Source: a virus. From it: DNA of 64,000 bases. Position 1 is the stretch's first letter. Every line of letters begins with the position of its first letter. This document shows positions 8,061 through 20,400 of the stretch, piece after piece. The stretch lies in the IMG/VR virus record IMGVR_UViG_3300009008_000013, positions 47,814 to 111,813 of that record; one strand, given 5' to 3'. Both the position numbers and the translations under genes were made by a program. Under the pieces are notes generated by a model. It was not told the origin of the DNA and made no database searches. It saw nothing but the letters and a program-made list of their open reading frames with translations.

Positions 8061-8972
8061 TTATGATTGTGCGAAACTTGAACTAGCATACGTAGGCGCG
8101 CCAGTCCAACTCGCATTGTTTAATTGAGTTGTGTTTGGTGTTCTATGTGTAACAGTATTAGTTACTGTACCGTCTACTGTATCATCAAAGTCATCTGCGG
8201 CCGCGTCAGCCCAAGTAATAGTAAATGTTAAAACACTACCTTTGTCGCTGTTTGAACCTTGTGTACCATTTGACTTTGCCTGTACAGAAATATAGTTAGA
8301 TGTGTAAGGACTATCGCCTTCATACTGTCTAAATATTAACTGGTTGCTTGTTGACATGTCATGATAACCAATTGTTGTTGCTTCTGTATCTACTGTACCA
8401 GATCCGCCTGACTTGGTTGTGCCTTGTGCGGCAAAAATAACTGTGCCACATGCAGTTGCCAAGTTTGCCCATTCTGTATTTTTTGTATGTGATGTACCGC
8501 CTGATCTACTAAACGTAAGACGGGTGCTACCACCTGCATTATAATAATATCTTGCTTCGTCGCCACTTGACCATGTTAATGTAAACTCGTCAACAGTACT
8601 TGTTGTCCAGCTAGCTGATCCACTACCAGTGCTAGTAGTATCATCATAGTTAGGTGAAGTAATGTTTAACTTGCTTGTATCAATTGTGCCAATGTTTGTT
8701 GATAGAGCGGCGTATGCGCTAATTGTATCACCTGCACTTGGTGTTGAAATAGCGGTAATTGAACTGCCTTGATGGGACGCGGCTGAAGAAATTCTTGCTA
8801 ACAACGTTGCCCACTGGGTTGCTGTTACTGTGTCAGATGCGCTTACGGTTGAAATTACATTACTTTGACCATAACCATCGTCACCACCGCCTGTTCCCCA
8901 GATGGTGTTAACACTAGTCACAAAGCCATTATAGTGTGTAGCGAGAATTGTATCACCGGTTGAATATGCCAT
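8061..8972 (-). CDS. Tail fibre-like virion protein, 303 aa
   Basis: A beta-rich, Thr/Ser/Gly-rich protein with almost no cysteine, typical of phage fibre or appendage proteins. The N-terminus (MAYSTGDTILATHYNGFV) continues into a short repeat of the type SxxDTxxATQWATLL; the rest has alternating short beta strands (SGDEARYYYNAGGSTRLTFSRSGG) resembling a small beta-sandwich head. A good Shine-Dalgarno (AAGGAG) precedes the ATG at 8972. It has its own exact late box at 9079-9086 and follows a stem-loop, so it is a separate late transcription unit from the gene upstream. It is the last virion gene before the early-type operon. Receptor-binding or decoration is plausible, not shown. Confidence 0.65.
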   Translation of the reverse strand: MAYSTGDTILATHYNGFVTSVNTIWGTGGGDDGYGQSNVISTVSASDTVTATQWATLLARISSAASHQGSSITAISTPSAGDTISAYAALSTNIGTIDTSKLNITSPNYDDTTSTGSGSASWTTSTVDEFTLTWSSGDEARYYYNAGGSTRLTFSRSGGTSHTKNTEWANLATACGTVIFAAQGTTKSGGSGTVDTEATTIGYHDMSTSNQLIFRQYEGDSPYTSNYISVQAKSNGTQGSNSDKGSVLTFTITWADAAADDFDDTVDGTVTNTVTHRTPNTTQLNNASWTGAPTYASSSFAQS

Positions 8973-9027
8973 CTTTTTTAATTCTCCTTAAGGATTTTTC
9001 GTTTTTAAACTCGAGTTTTAACTCACT

Positions 9028-9059
9028 ATTCTCCCCCTACTGTTAGGAAGGGAGAGAAT
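9028..9059 (-). terminator. Stem-loop between two fibre genes
   Basis: An 11-position inverted repeat with one mismatch (ATTCTCcCCCT at 9028-9038 with AGGGaGAGAAT at 9049-9059) encloses a 10-nt loop. It lies in the leader of the 303-aa gene, downstream of the late box at 9079-9086. There is no clear T run, so it may be a leader structure rather than a terminator. A further palindrome, AAACTCGAGTTT, lies at 9007-9018. Confidence 0.45.
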
Positions 9060-9078
9060 ATATAGTTATATATATACT

Positions 9079-9086
9079 TATTTATA
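9079..9086 (-). promoter_or_regulatory. T4-type late promoter box
   Basis: The minus strand reads TATAAATA, an exact match to the T4 late -10 box recognised by a gp55-type sigma factor, which is encoded at 35822. The box is about 107 nt upstream of the 303-aa gene start and does not lie in a coding region. Confidence 0.6.
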
Positions 9087-9097
9087 TCGTTTGTAAC

Positions 9098-10639
9098 TTA
9101 GACTGCTCGAACAATACAAAGAACTAACTTTTCATCTTCATCAGAATTGCTTTCAAGGGCCCTTCCAATAACGTTAAATGCAGTCATTTCTTTTCTTGTT
9201 GCCTTTCTAGCAGTTCCGTTGCCAGCGGCCACAATCCTGTCACCTTTTGCAATAGAACCAGTAATTTTAACTGCAACTCTGCCTGCTAATGCTATTTGAA
9301 CACCATCTTCTTGATCACTATTCATCAAGTACGCCGGATATGAACTTACAACGCCCAATACATCTTCAGATGCGCTTGTTTCACACATTGTAACTTCACA
9401 TTCGCCACCAATTTGAACAACAGTACCTGCATCGTAGTCATAGTCTGCTACAAACTTTTCTGCCAAGTCAGCGTATTGTGCTGATGTTGCTAGACCGGTT
9501 AAGGTTCCACAATGAATATTGGCATAACTATCAATTGTTACATCACCTGATGTACTACCTGTTTCTGCTGTAACGACAGCCGCCCATTCAGTACCTGATC
9601 GATCCCAAATAAATCCAACATTTGAAGTAGATCCTCTTTCTACTATTAAGCCTGCGTCCGGATGCGGGCCCGCGCCTGTTACGTTCTTAGAAAGAACAAT
9701 TAACGGATCTTCTACCAACAAGTTGTTAGTATTAATTGTTGTAGTAGTTCCACCAACTGATAAATCGCCCGCGATTGTTACAGCGGTTGTTGAACCATCA
9801 ACAGTAATAGCGTTTGTTGGAGTACCGCCTTGATTAACATTAATGTATACATTACCATTACTTGTATTGTTCTTAAGTGATACATCATCACCTGCTACTG
9901 TTGCGCTAAAATCAGAATCAACACCAACTACTATACCATTGTCATTTAAAATACTAATTGATCCTGATGTAGATTCATTAGTATCTGAACGCATGTAGCT
10001 AGCGGCCGCAACACTTCCTAATTTATCTGAGTTTGTTGCGGTTCCGTGCCATTTAGCACCTGCTACTGTTGTACTTAAATTGTATCCTGGTTCAACTGTT
10101 GCAAAACCAGAAATAGCAACGTTTGGTGTAAAGGACGTATCTTTAGATATAATAGAAACTCTTGAATTTCCTACATACATTGTAATTACAGTATGATCAA
10201 CTGCCAATGTATCAGTAATTGTTTCTATAACGGGTCCCGTTTTAACACCACCTGCATACAATGGACCAACAAGAATCCATGAACCACCGTCGTATGCAAA
10301 TAGTTGATCATTTACTGTATCAAACCACAATTCACCTTCTGAAGGACCGGATGGTGCTGATGCCCTAATTGTTATTCCACCTGCACCTTTCCAATTTGAT
10401 CCAGTGTAAACATTCAATAACGTATTGGCAGTGTCCCACCAAAGTTGACCCGCCACCGGTGAACTTGGTGCTGAAGTATTTGCAAAATTTTCTAGCATAA
10501 AGACAAAATTTTCATTTTGAATCTCGCCATATCCAGCATAATTCTTACCAATAAGCGTCAGGTCGGTTGTTGTATCCAGCGTTGAGTCTGCAACCGTAGT
10601 TAAGACTGAACCGTCTGTTTTATTAACTGTATATGCCAC
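9098..10639 (-). CDS. Tail fibre protein with shared fibre module, 513 aa
   Basis: Translation starts at a GTG (10639-10637) behind GGAG. The N-terminal part has two short repeats of the form SAPSxPxxGxLWWDTxNxxLxVYxGxxW (about residues 57-120), a common phage fibre element. The middle holds a module with TTTINTNNLLVEDPLIVL, then ERG and GFIWD, that recurs in the proteins at 52382 and 60927. The C-terminal 150 residues (YADLAEKFVADYDYDAG ... GRVAVKITGSIAKGDRI ... RALE) look like a compact C-terminal domain seen on other T4-like fibre proteins. Two tandem late boxes lie upstream (10730-10748). Likely a structural fibre or baseplate-attached appendage. Confidence 0.75.
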   Translation of the reverse strand: MAYTVNKTDGSVLTTVADSTLDTTTDLTLIGKNYAGYGEIQNENFVFMLENFANTSAPSSPVAGQLWWDTANTLLNVYTGSNWKGAGGITIRASAPSGPSEGELWFDTVNDQLFAYDGGSWILVGPLYAGGVKTGPVIETITDTLAVDHTVITMYVGNSRVSIISKDTSFTPNVAISGFATVEPGYNLSTTVAGAKWHGTATNSDKLGSVAAASYMRSDTNESTSGSISILNDNGIVVGVDSDFSATVAGDDVSLKNNTSNGNVYINVNQGGTPTNAITVDGSTTAVTIAGDLSVGGTTTTINTNNLLVEDPLIVLSKNVTGAGPHPDAGLIVERGSTSNVGFIWDRSGTEWAAVVTAETGSTSGDVTIDSYANIHCGTLTGLATSAQYADLAEKFVADYDYDAGTVVQIGGECEVTMCETSASEDVLGVVSSYPAYLMNSDQEDGVQIALAGRVAVKITGSIAKGDRIVAAGNGTARKATRKEMTAFNVIGRALESNSDEDEKLVLCIVRAV

Positions 10640-10729
10640 TTTTATTTCTCCATGTATAATCGATTATGTGTTTGCCGCGGCTATTATTGCCGTAATTGAT
10701 TTGGCATTACATATATAATATGCTACTAT

Positions 10730-10748
10730 TATTTATATTCTATTTATA
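10730..10748 (-). promoter_or_regulatory. Tandem T4-type late promoter boxes
   Basis: Two exact minus-strand TATAAATA boxes occur at 10737-10730 and 10748-10741, 11 bp apart, about 95-105 nt upstream of the GTG start of the 513-aa fibre gene. They are followed at once by the recurring sequence TAGTAGCATATTAT (10715-10730). Confidence 0.6.
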
Positions 10749-10792
10749 GTAATGTGGAATAATAGAGCAGAAAAAGTGGTTTTTTAGGGCCC

Positions 10793-11458
10793 TTATGTAG
10801 CAGAACTTAGGTTTGTAAGCGTTTGAATACGTATTGTGTAGTCAATTTGAATCAAACGGTTTAATGACTTCTGTACAGGGTGGAAAACTACGTGTGTAAG
10901 CAAATTGCCTTCACCAATTGTGCCTTCCCAACTCTTTAAGCCTAGTTCGTCAAATACATATGTACCGTCTAGTGAAGCGGAGTTATCAAATGCTTCTTGA
11001 CCTGCAGGTTCACCGTAATCTAACAAACATGTAACTAGGATATCAGAATAAACTGTGCCAGCAGTATGGCCCACTGTCATTTTGTTACGAATTGGATCTG
11101 GATTAGAACTACTTGTATCATCAATAACTTTGTAGTAGGTTTTGTTATATAAATCTGCAGAACTACCTGAGTTATTTGCAGGCAAGTAAGTGATAATACC
11201 AGTAGTTGATACTGAAGTACCGCCGTTGCCAAAATGCATTTCGTGAATAAATCCTGTTGTTTTATTAGCAACACTTTTCGCTAATGCCAAAGAAAAGTTT
11301 TCATAATGAATAGCGTTACGCTTATCTACAAAAACTTCATCTGTTTCAGGATCAAAGATTTTAATGTGGCCTTCGATATGCACATTAGGAATTTCATTAG
11401 GTTGTTTCACTTCCATATCTTTTTGTTCTTCACTGTTGTTGATTTGTTCGTTTTCCAT
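10793..11458 (-). CDS. Putative virion (tail/baseplate-associated) protein, 221 aa
   Basis: After a charged, Asn/Glu-rich N-terminal tail of about 30 residues, the protein is a beta-rich domain with HIEGHIKIFDPETDEVFVDKRNAIHYENFSLALAKS near the start and VFDELGLKS ... LLTHVVFHPVQKSLNRLIQIDYTIRI at the end. No enzymatic motif or membrane segment is visible. It lies between the giant tail protein (18 nt upstream) and the fibre genes, so it is most simply a structural component or adaptor of the tail tip. The final strand-rich block resembles proteins encoded beside baseplate genes in other marine T4-like phages; I cannot name a T4 counterpart. Confidence 0.6.
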   Translation of the reverse strand: MENEQINNSEEQKDMEVKQPNEIPNVHIEGHIKIFDPETDEVFVDKRNAIHYENFSLALAKSVANKTTGFIHEMHFGNGGTSVSTTGIITYLPANNSGSSADLYNKTYYKVIDDTSSSNPDPIRNKMTVGHTAGTVYSDILVTCLLDYGEPAGQEAFDNSASLDGTYVFDELGLKSWEGTIGEGNLLTHVVFHPVQKSLNRLIQIDYTIRIQTLTNLSSAT

Positions 11459-11475
11459 CTTGTATATTTATCCTA

Positions 11476-14400
11476 TTAATATGCCTTTGGAATAGTTAAC
11501 GGCCCTTCTTTTAAGAATTTTACTTGTTGTGTGGTTGCCATTCCCAACCCTAATCCATTTGTTGCTGTGCTTGTTCCTTGGTCATACCATACCTTTGTAT
11601 GTGAGTCTGACCCGCCCGGAACAATTTGTTGCTTACTGCTATCTACTACTTCTGTACCTGACGCATGTGTAGTAACAACACCTGTGCCCCATGTACCTCT
11701 GCGAATTCTTTTTAGTTTGTTGCTATCAATTTCCCAATACTCAATACGTTCACCACCAATGAATATAACACCTGGTATGCCATCACTTGGATTAGGCGTT
11801 AATAATTTAGAAGCGTCTGTTACATGAATTTCTAAATCAGTATATTCAAGTGTATCAGCAAGCGTAGTAATATTGTCTGTTGCAATTCTATAATAAGCAA
11901 TTTGGTCGAACATATCTTTCCAAATTCTAAATCCAATGCTTTGTTCTTGTTCTGCTTCAGCACCGCGCATAGTCGATACTGTAATTTTATCTGTCGCTAG
12001 AATTACTCCAGTGCGAGGAGTCATAACTAAATAACCATCATCTGTAATATAATAATCATGGTTAGCAATCTGATAAACGCCATTTAACCATACCCAAGCA
12101 TAGTTGGTATTATATTCTTCTTGTAATAATCTAATATCATAAACCGGCGTAGCAATGCTAACACTTACATCGCCTGCGTATCCGGAAGTATCATAAATTA
12201 TAGCGTCAAATCTTTCTAATGAAGTAGATGTTGCTATTGACGAACCTTCAATAGTTATGGTTTTCCCTTGGCTATACGTTTGGTTAGCAAATGATTGTAC
12301 AAACACCTTGTCTCCATTAACTGCACCGGCATCCGTTGACAATCCACTACCATTTTCTAATATAACCTGTTGATTGTTTGCAATCCAATATTTTCCGTTT
12401 CTAACTGTAATGGCAACTTCTGCACCATCTGCAGGAGCCGTTACGAATGTTACTTCTGCGCGAGAAGGGGTTCCTGTAAACGTATAATCTGATGTGAGTG
12501 TTTTTAATTCACCAGCAACATGCACTTGTATATCTGCATCTGTGGCTGAAGCATAATTAACCGTTGGATTAGTTGGACTTGCATATACTGTTGTTGTGCC
12601 ATCACCGGTGTAGTATTCTGTATCGGGCGGAATTAAACGTGTGCCATTTAGATAAACAAATGCTTTGGCCATATCTGGGCCCTGTTCCTCAAATAAACTC
12701 GGATAAGTAATAGTATAATCACTTGGCCATGATGGTGAGCCTGGCAATGAAAGTGTAAATTCCTCCGAGTCAATTCTAATATATGGAGATGGTACAGCAA
12801 TTTTATCATCATATACTTGCGCGGTTGCTGTTGCTGTGACTCCTGAAGCAGGAGGAGCAATAGTAACTGTTGGTGCTGTCGTATATCCTGTTCCTAAGTT
12901 TGTAATAATAAAGCCTTCTACTTCGCCATTATCATTAACTATAGCATCGGCGGCCGCGTTTGATCCTACTCCCGTAATAGTCACAGTTGGTGGACTTGCT
13001 TTACTATATCCTGATCCTGGGTTAACCAATGTTAATCCAGACATATTAAACGTATGCACTCTTATTCTACTATTAGCGCCGGGCGCGGATGAAAATGTAA
13101 CTTTTGTCTTTTTGTAATAACTAGATGCTGTATATGTAGCATCCCCACCGTTGACTGTTACATACAAATTTTGTGCATATTGATAAGGAATATTAACAAT
13201 AAATTGAGTTGTTGACCCGTCACCTGTAAAGTCTTGTTTAAAGGCGCTAATATTTTCGCCACCTGTTTCAACAAGAACAACGTGTACTAATTGCCCCGGG
13301 TTTGCAGGAGTGTTCAAGTTAACTGTGTTTATCTCATAATTTAATGTAAAATCAGTACCACGTATTTTTAAAACATTATCAATATACACTTCTGCACCAT
13401 AGTCTGTTGTAGGCAATCCACCTACACTACTGAAATCATAACTAGTAGTTGAACCGTTACCATAGTAAGTATATTTTTTAACCGTTACTCCCGAATTCCT
13501 AGGTGAAGGCATTTCATATACTTTCATATCTAATGTATCAAACATTCTGCCAGGAATCTGTTCTTCCGGAGCGTGTGATGTATATACGGTTACAAAGCCA
13601 TCGCCATCTACTACAACATTAGCAGGATCAATACCTCCTGATGTACTAAAATCACCACCACTTAAATCAGTGTCGACACTTGCTATAACTCTAATACCTT
13701 CTTCTGTTACAGCATAATCATCAAAAGCGTTTTTAGCATACGCCGCTCTGTCATAACCGGGTTCTAAACTAAATTCTGCACCTAACACTTTATTTGCTTT
13801 GTATTCTAAACCAGATTCTGAAATAATTGATTCATAATTGGGCAAATCTATTAATTCATTTTTCCAATTCTTATTACTATTTGTGCCTGTTTGCCCGCCT
13901 GCATAATAAAGAGTTAATCTATCACTATGTTTTTTACTTGTTAATTCATGATCAGGCTCTAATCTATTATAAGATGAATACGTAACTGTTGCTGTTGCTG
14001 TAGCACTACTACCACCTCCTCCACTAATAACAACGGTAGGAGCCGTTTGATATCCTTTACCCTGCTCAGTTACTGTAATACTTGTTACTGCTCCCCCTGA
14101 GATGGATGCTATAGCCTGTGCTCCGTTACCCCCCAATCCTGTGTTTATTGCTGATGCATGTGCCTTTTTTGTTGGATTAGGATCTGCAGGACTATTTTTA
14201 ATAAATTGTACAAATGGTTTATTAATATATCCACTGCCTTGTTCTGTTATAGTAACAGAAGCAATTGAACCATCTACATCTAGTGTTAATGATGCGGTTG
14301 CTTGTGTACCATTTAACTCATCTGGCGCAGAAATAAGCACTTTTGGCGCTACTGTATATCCTAAACCTTTTTCAGTTATCGTGATAGTATCAACGACGCC

Positions 14401-17400
14401 GGCCAATGATATATTTGGTATAGAAGTATACCCGGAACCACCGTCAGTTACTGCAACTGTTTCTACATGTCGAGGGCCATCAACACGGTCAAACTTAATT
14501 GTTTCTAAAATATCTCTCACTTTAAAGTTTTCTAGATTAGCATATGCTATAGCGCCAGTACCTGCACCACCTTCTATTATTACTTTTGGTGTAGTTACAT
14601 ATCCTGTACCACCGTTGGTAACTGTAATAGACGCTACTGAATCTAAACCAGGTGTGGTCATTACAGGAACAGCGGTTGCGCCTGAACCATCTCTATGTGT
14701 TCCATCTTCTAGTGCAGAGAATCTAAAGACCCCTCTTGTGGCGTTACTTGCATCTGTTTGTGTAAAGGTATATGTTGAACCTCTATACAATATTAAATTA
14801 GGACGCTCTACACCATCAATATAAAAATCTGGATTGCCTTCGCCATCAACTACTACAGTAACAGCAAATGTTTTTGATTCTGGAGTATTTAATGCTGGTT
14901 TTATTCTCACTTTCCAACCCATGTCTTTTATGTCACTACTATAATACCATAGCGTATCTGGACTATGTTCTGGAACCACAAGAACTGCTTGTGCGCCTGC
15001 TTCGCCTGGGTCGGTGTCGCTAGTATAACTATAGCCAAGTTCCCATTGTGCTCCGCTTTCAATAAAGACAACCGGAGGCGTTGTTGATACGGCTGCCCCA
15101 TCATATTTTGTGGTATCATATGCAGATTCTGCATATTCATCAATATCACTATTACCATAACCACTGCCACCTTCAGTAACTGTAATAGATTCTACGTGTT
15201 TTGTATAATGGTTAAACCAGTTAACCCATGGCCCTGTTTGCATACGCTGATCATCATCTGCCTCGTATACATTTGGTGAGCGGAATATCTGTTGTGTCTC
15301 GTCCCAATAACCTGGTAAATCAAAATCTGTTACTGCATTGTGAGATATTTCAAGATATGGATATCTATAGATATATTCTCTTAAATTTGTTCTATATGGC
15401 TTTGCTTCTTCAATGTAACTTTCTATACTATCCTGAACATCATAACTATAATTAACAATTTCAGAAAGTTCTCTTACTGTTTGATTTACTCCTACGAAAC
15501 TAGTTTTAAACGCCCAATCGACCTGTAAATTTTGATCAACTAATGCATATTGGACCAATTGAAACCAGATTTTATTAAAATGTTCTTCTAATGAATTAAT
15601 AAACAAATCATCTTTTAATGCATCAATAATATATCTTATTTCTTCTAATGGCCCAGGTAAAGTATATAATTCTGTTTTTAAAGATATACTTGCGTTTTCT
15701 TCACCTATTAATTCGTAAGGGTTTGTTTTTTCATAAAGTTCCCAACGACCTTGCCCATTGTCAAGAACTTTGACAATATCACCCGTGCTGGTAGTTAATT
15801 TATCTAAATCATTTCTAGTGGCAACAGTATAATTAATAACAGTGTTAACACTATATCCGGTCTTATACCAATCACTATAATCCCAATATTTAGATGTATC
15901 ATATTTTTGTTTTTTATCAAAAGCCCAAAGTTGTGTAGCTGTTGACCAAGAGTATTGTGTCCAATAATTACCTCTTGTTTCATCTTTTTTAACTACCACT
16001 GTATATCCATTAGAAATTGTTGCGGTGTTTATATAAGTTAATTCAGCATATGTTTCTACAACTTCATCAAAGCCATCTATTGGCAATGCTTCTGCAGTCT
16101 GTAGTTTACTTAAACTATATTCTATTGCCATTCTGTTTTCAACAAATACTGAATTACTATAATTAACTAAGACTTTAATAGCATCGTTTTTGTTGACAAA
16201 CATTGTTTGCCTTGGATAGTTTAAAATACCATATTTTGATCCTGGTTGTAATGTAGGATCCGGTACGGATCGATTTTTAGAATCAAGACCCACTAAACTA
16301 TCTGCTAGTTTAGTTACTAGGTATTGGTTTGGTTTTGATAATTTATTATTCTTTTGCACCAATTGCCATTCAGTATGCAATGGTATATTATTTTTCTTAG
16401 TATCATAATTAATACTAAGTACAATGTTATCGTTAACCAAATTTTTATTTAGATTATATCCAACAATAGCATTTTGATCTACTAATCCAATATATTTTAA
16501 CCCATAACCTGCAGGATCTTTAATAATATTTGCTACTGTGTCAGCCGGAAGTTTTCTTGTTGCGGCCGGAATAAAACTATTCAACTCAATTTCTTTACCT
16601 CGCGATGTAAATCTAATTTGGCCAGCTGCATTCAAATATGTTCTAGGTATAGGCGGCACAGTAGTTTTATTAGCAACCCAATAATAGTATACTGGTTCTA
16701 ATAGTCCAGTTGCTTCATCTTTTCTAACATATTCAACATATGCACTATCATCAACAAATTTAGGATTCCCATCACCTAACAATGATACATAATTTGATGG
16801 TAACGTATCACTCTCAACCCATTCATAAATATTGATTTGTGTTCCTGGAAATAGCTTACCCCAATTATTTTTTCTATATTCCAGATCACCCTGCTCATAA
16901 TCAACATATTTTGTATTTGTTAAATCCCACCACAATGTGCCAACTTCGTTTGGCCCCCAATGGTGTTTAGAATTAGTTGTCACTAGTAGGTTTGAAGCAG
17001 TATTATAAACAGCAGGATCATAAAACGTTTTGAAACTAATTTCTTGATCTGCTATTCCTGGTATCTTTCCTTTAACAGGATCTAAAACTTCCACATACTC
17101 TATAAACTTATTATTTTTATGATCATATGTAAACACTTGGTTAATGTTATCAATATCAATTTTATTAGTTTCTTGTCGTTTAATAGTCCAAGCGTCCTTG
17201 TCTCCCGTGTTTATTGCTTCTATAACTGACCCTGTATTAGATGTATACTTGTAAATTTTAATGGTGTATGCAACTGGAGCAGTATCAAATGTAATAGTAC
17301 TGTTAGGTGAAGCGTTGTCACTAGTAAAGCCTGTTAGAATTTTTTTATTATTAATAAAAATTTCAATTTTATCTGTACTATATTGACCGGTAATTGCAAA

Positions 17401-20400
17401 CGCTGTAGTTACTCCATCGCCGGTCTTTTCTTCAATTTCAAAATAATCATCGCCAGGAGCACCTATAAAAGCTGTATTATTTGTTAGACCAATACCTGTG
17501 CCATATTTGTCATATTGTCTACGTTCTTTCCAATCTAATCGTTGCAATAGTGAATACGACATATCACTATTAATATCATATATTAACGCAGATCCTGATT
17601 CTAATTGTTCATCACTTATAAGTGTATTTCCTTGGTCAAACGTTGTTAAAGAATTGTCCATATTAAGATCAACAATTGAATTTGATACAGGACTACTAAT
17701 TAAAATATTAGAGGCGTCTTCATTAAATTTAATTCGCTCACCATAAAATGCATTCTGAAAACCATCAGGATGAACTAACGATGCTTTAAATTCATAAGGT
17801 GTAATTCCTAGTGCTGTAAACACTGCTACACCATTTGTATTACCTACTGTAACAGCAAGTTTATTATTTGTAGTGGTGCTGGTGCTAGTAATTTTTAATT
17901 TATTATCTGATGTGCTTTCCGCAGTAACAAAATACATACCAGCATCATTAATATCTTGCACTACATCGGCCAACGCAGTGCCTGTAAATGTAACTTGTGT
18001 TCCATTTATAACAATTTGATCGCCTATACTAACCGTTGGATTAGCCACAGTGCCGGTAAGTGTGCCGGACACTCTAGCATAATCAATAAAGTAATCTACT
18101 TCACCTGTGTTAACAGCAAGTTTAGCTGTTTCATTTATATATGCATAATCAGCGCCGGTAGCACCAACAGCAACAATATGCCCGAATGCGCCTGCTTCTA
18201 CTTGTTTTCCAAAAAATTCAAGTTCAGATGTTACGCCACTGGTCAATTCTTGGACTTCATTAAATGAATCATTCGGTGACTTTCCGTATACCTTAGTAGA
18301 ACCTACTTGCAAGTTTCCGCTTTTCTCTATATTTGGTTGGCCAACAAATACGTATGCGCCATCATCAGTTATAGCAACACTTCTACCAAAGTCTGTTCCG
18401 CTAACACCCGATAATGTTTGTATCAAATTATAGTAATTTCCCTTACGCATTTCTACATTGTTAGAACCAATTGGCGGGAATCCACTTATAAAAGTAATAC
18501 TGCCAGGTGCTAATGTGTAATCCAAACCTTGAATTTTAATATGGCCATCCACATAAACAGTGATTTCTTTATCGTCACCATATGATATTGTTGTAGCAAA
18601 TGTAGGTGTGGCGCCTGTACCGTTAAAGAACTCACTAGAAGAAGTTATTCCTGTTACTAATTTGTAAACATAGGATTTTAATTCTCCCGGCGCACCAACT
18701 ACTAGATATCCATTATTACTAATAGAAACATCATATCCAAAAAAGCCGCTAGTTGTAGGCGACGGTGATCGCAATACGTCAAACGCTTCATATGTTTTAT
18801 CATCTTTTTGTTTTAAGATAATCGCATAGCCTTCTTTAGAATTACTACCTGGTGCAGAAGTAACTAAGTAATCATGTTCTTTCGTGTTGTCAAACTGCCA
18901 CCCCAACAAACCACTGTTATAAAGTTTAGTGCCATCTACTATATTACTATCAAAAGTAAAGTTGGTAGGTGCAATATTAATTGTTTGTGTGTTACTTCCT
19001 CCTGGATCACTAGGCACTGTGTCTGTTTCTAAAACAGGTTGTTCTTTAAATGTAGGTCCTACGATATAAGGATATACAGGAGTTCCGTCTACTTTTATAG
19101 TTAAAAAGTATGCATAGGTGCCATCAGGATAATCAGGGGTTACACAATAACGACCATTGTGTTTGTCTAAAGTTCCGACACCATCTAAATAATAATGATC
19201 TTCTATAAATGAACCAACAGGATAAACTGTATAATTGTATCCTCTTTCACTTAACGGTGATGAGTGTGTACGATAAGAAGATGTCATACGTACAGGTGTT
19301 GTTGTAGAATTTCCAGGAGTTTGGTAACCGAATGGTCCATAAATTGGATAACCGTCGTATGCGTAGCCTATAATCTTAGAGTGTCCATCTGCATGTCTCC
19401 AATGGTCTCCGCTGTAATTCGTGTTATTATAATAATTATTTTCTGTATAGACTCCGCTATTCCATTGGCTTAAAAACTTACCACTATGGTAATGATACTC
19501 ACCATCTTCTTGTGGGTGGCCGTCACTCGCGTCTAATCCCAAATTTGTTCTGTTTACTATCGCGTTCCATTTCCAATTGCCTGGTGCTACGCCTTTTGCT
19601 GGCCCTGTGTCGTTTGTCAAATTCCCGTCAATAATTGGACTTACAAAAGTTACACCATTGGCTGCAATGCCAATGCCGCCTAGACCAATTTCTTTTGGGG
19701 AGCTTGTAGTAGTATTTGTACCAACACGTATATTAAACGTATGTTCAAAAGTTTTACTATTAATTCTATTAGGATTAGCATCACTAGGAAATACACCAAA
19801 TGGTGCAGGCTTAGGTAAACCATCTGTATTAATTGTTAATAAAAATCCTGATTCACTTAAATGTCCTGATGTTAGTGAGCCATCTCCACTTACAAAAATA
19901 CTTGTTACATCAAAGACTGTTTTAATAGTTCTTGTCCATTGTTCAATATTACCGGCTGACGTGCCGTCATGTACAGATCCAACCAACAGCGTAGATGTAT
20001 CCTTGTTGGTTGAGATAGCCTGACCAAATCCAGTATTAGCCGGCTTGCCGGTAGGATAAAGTTGTTCTCTCAACGTAAATGGATTCTTCTTTTCAAGTAC
20101 TGCCCATTTTCCTGTATCGTTATAGTCATCAATCCAAGCCAAATCCCCATCTAACCATCCATATCTAGGTCCGGCATCGCTATATAAATCACTAGAACTA
20201 GCATAACGAGAATTTGTTAATAATAAAATTTCACCGCGAGTCGGAGTCGGTGCTAAAGAATCTCCCAACCCGTTTAACGGTCCCACAGACGTGTTTGCGT
20301 GTAATTTTAAAGTATATGTTCTAGAAGAAAGTAAATTTTCTTTAACTTTATAAACACCACTGAAGTCAATTGACTGGTCTGCTGTGTTATAAAATTTTCT

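Noticed and set aside
11465-11472. Minus-strand GATAAATA as a late box for the 221-aa gene
   Set aside because: One mismatch and only 6 nt from the start codon, which leaves no room for a leader; more likely chance in AT-rich DNA.
14102-14824. A 240-codon plus-strand frame antisense to the giant protein
   Set aside because: It mirrors the GGSGY repeats of the minus-strand gene, has no ribosome site, and is Pro/Ala/Ser/Val-rich as such shadows are.
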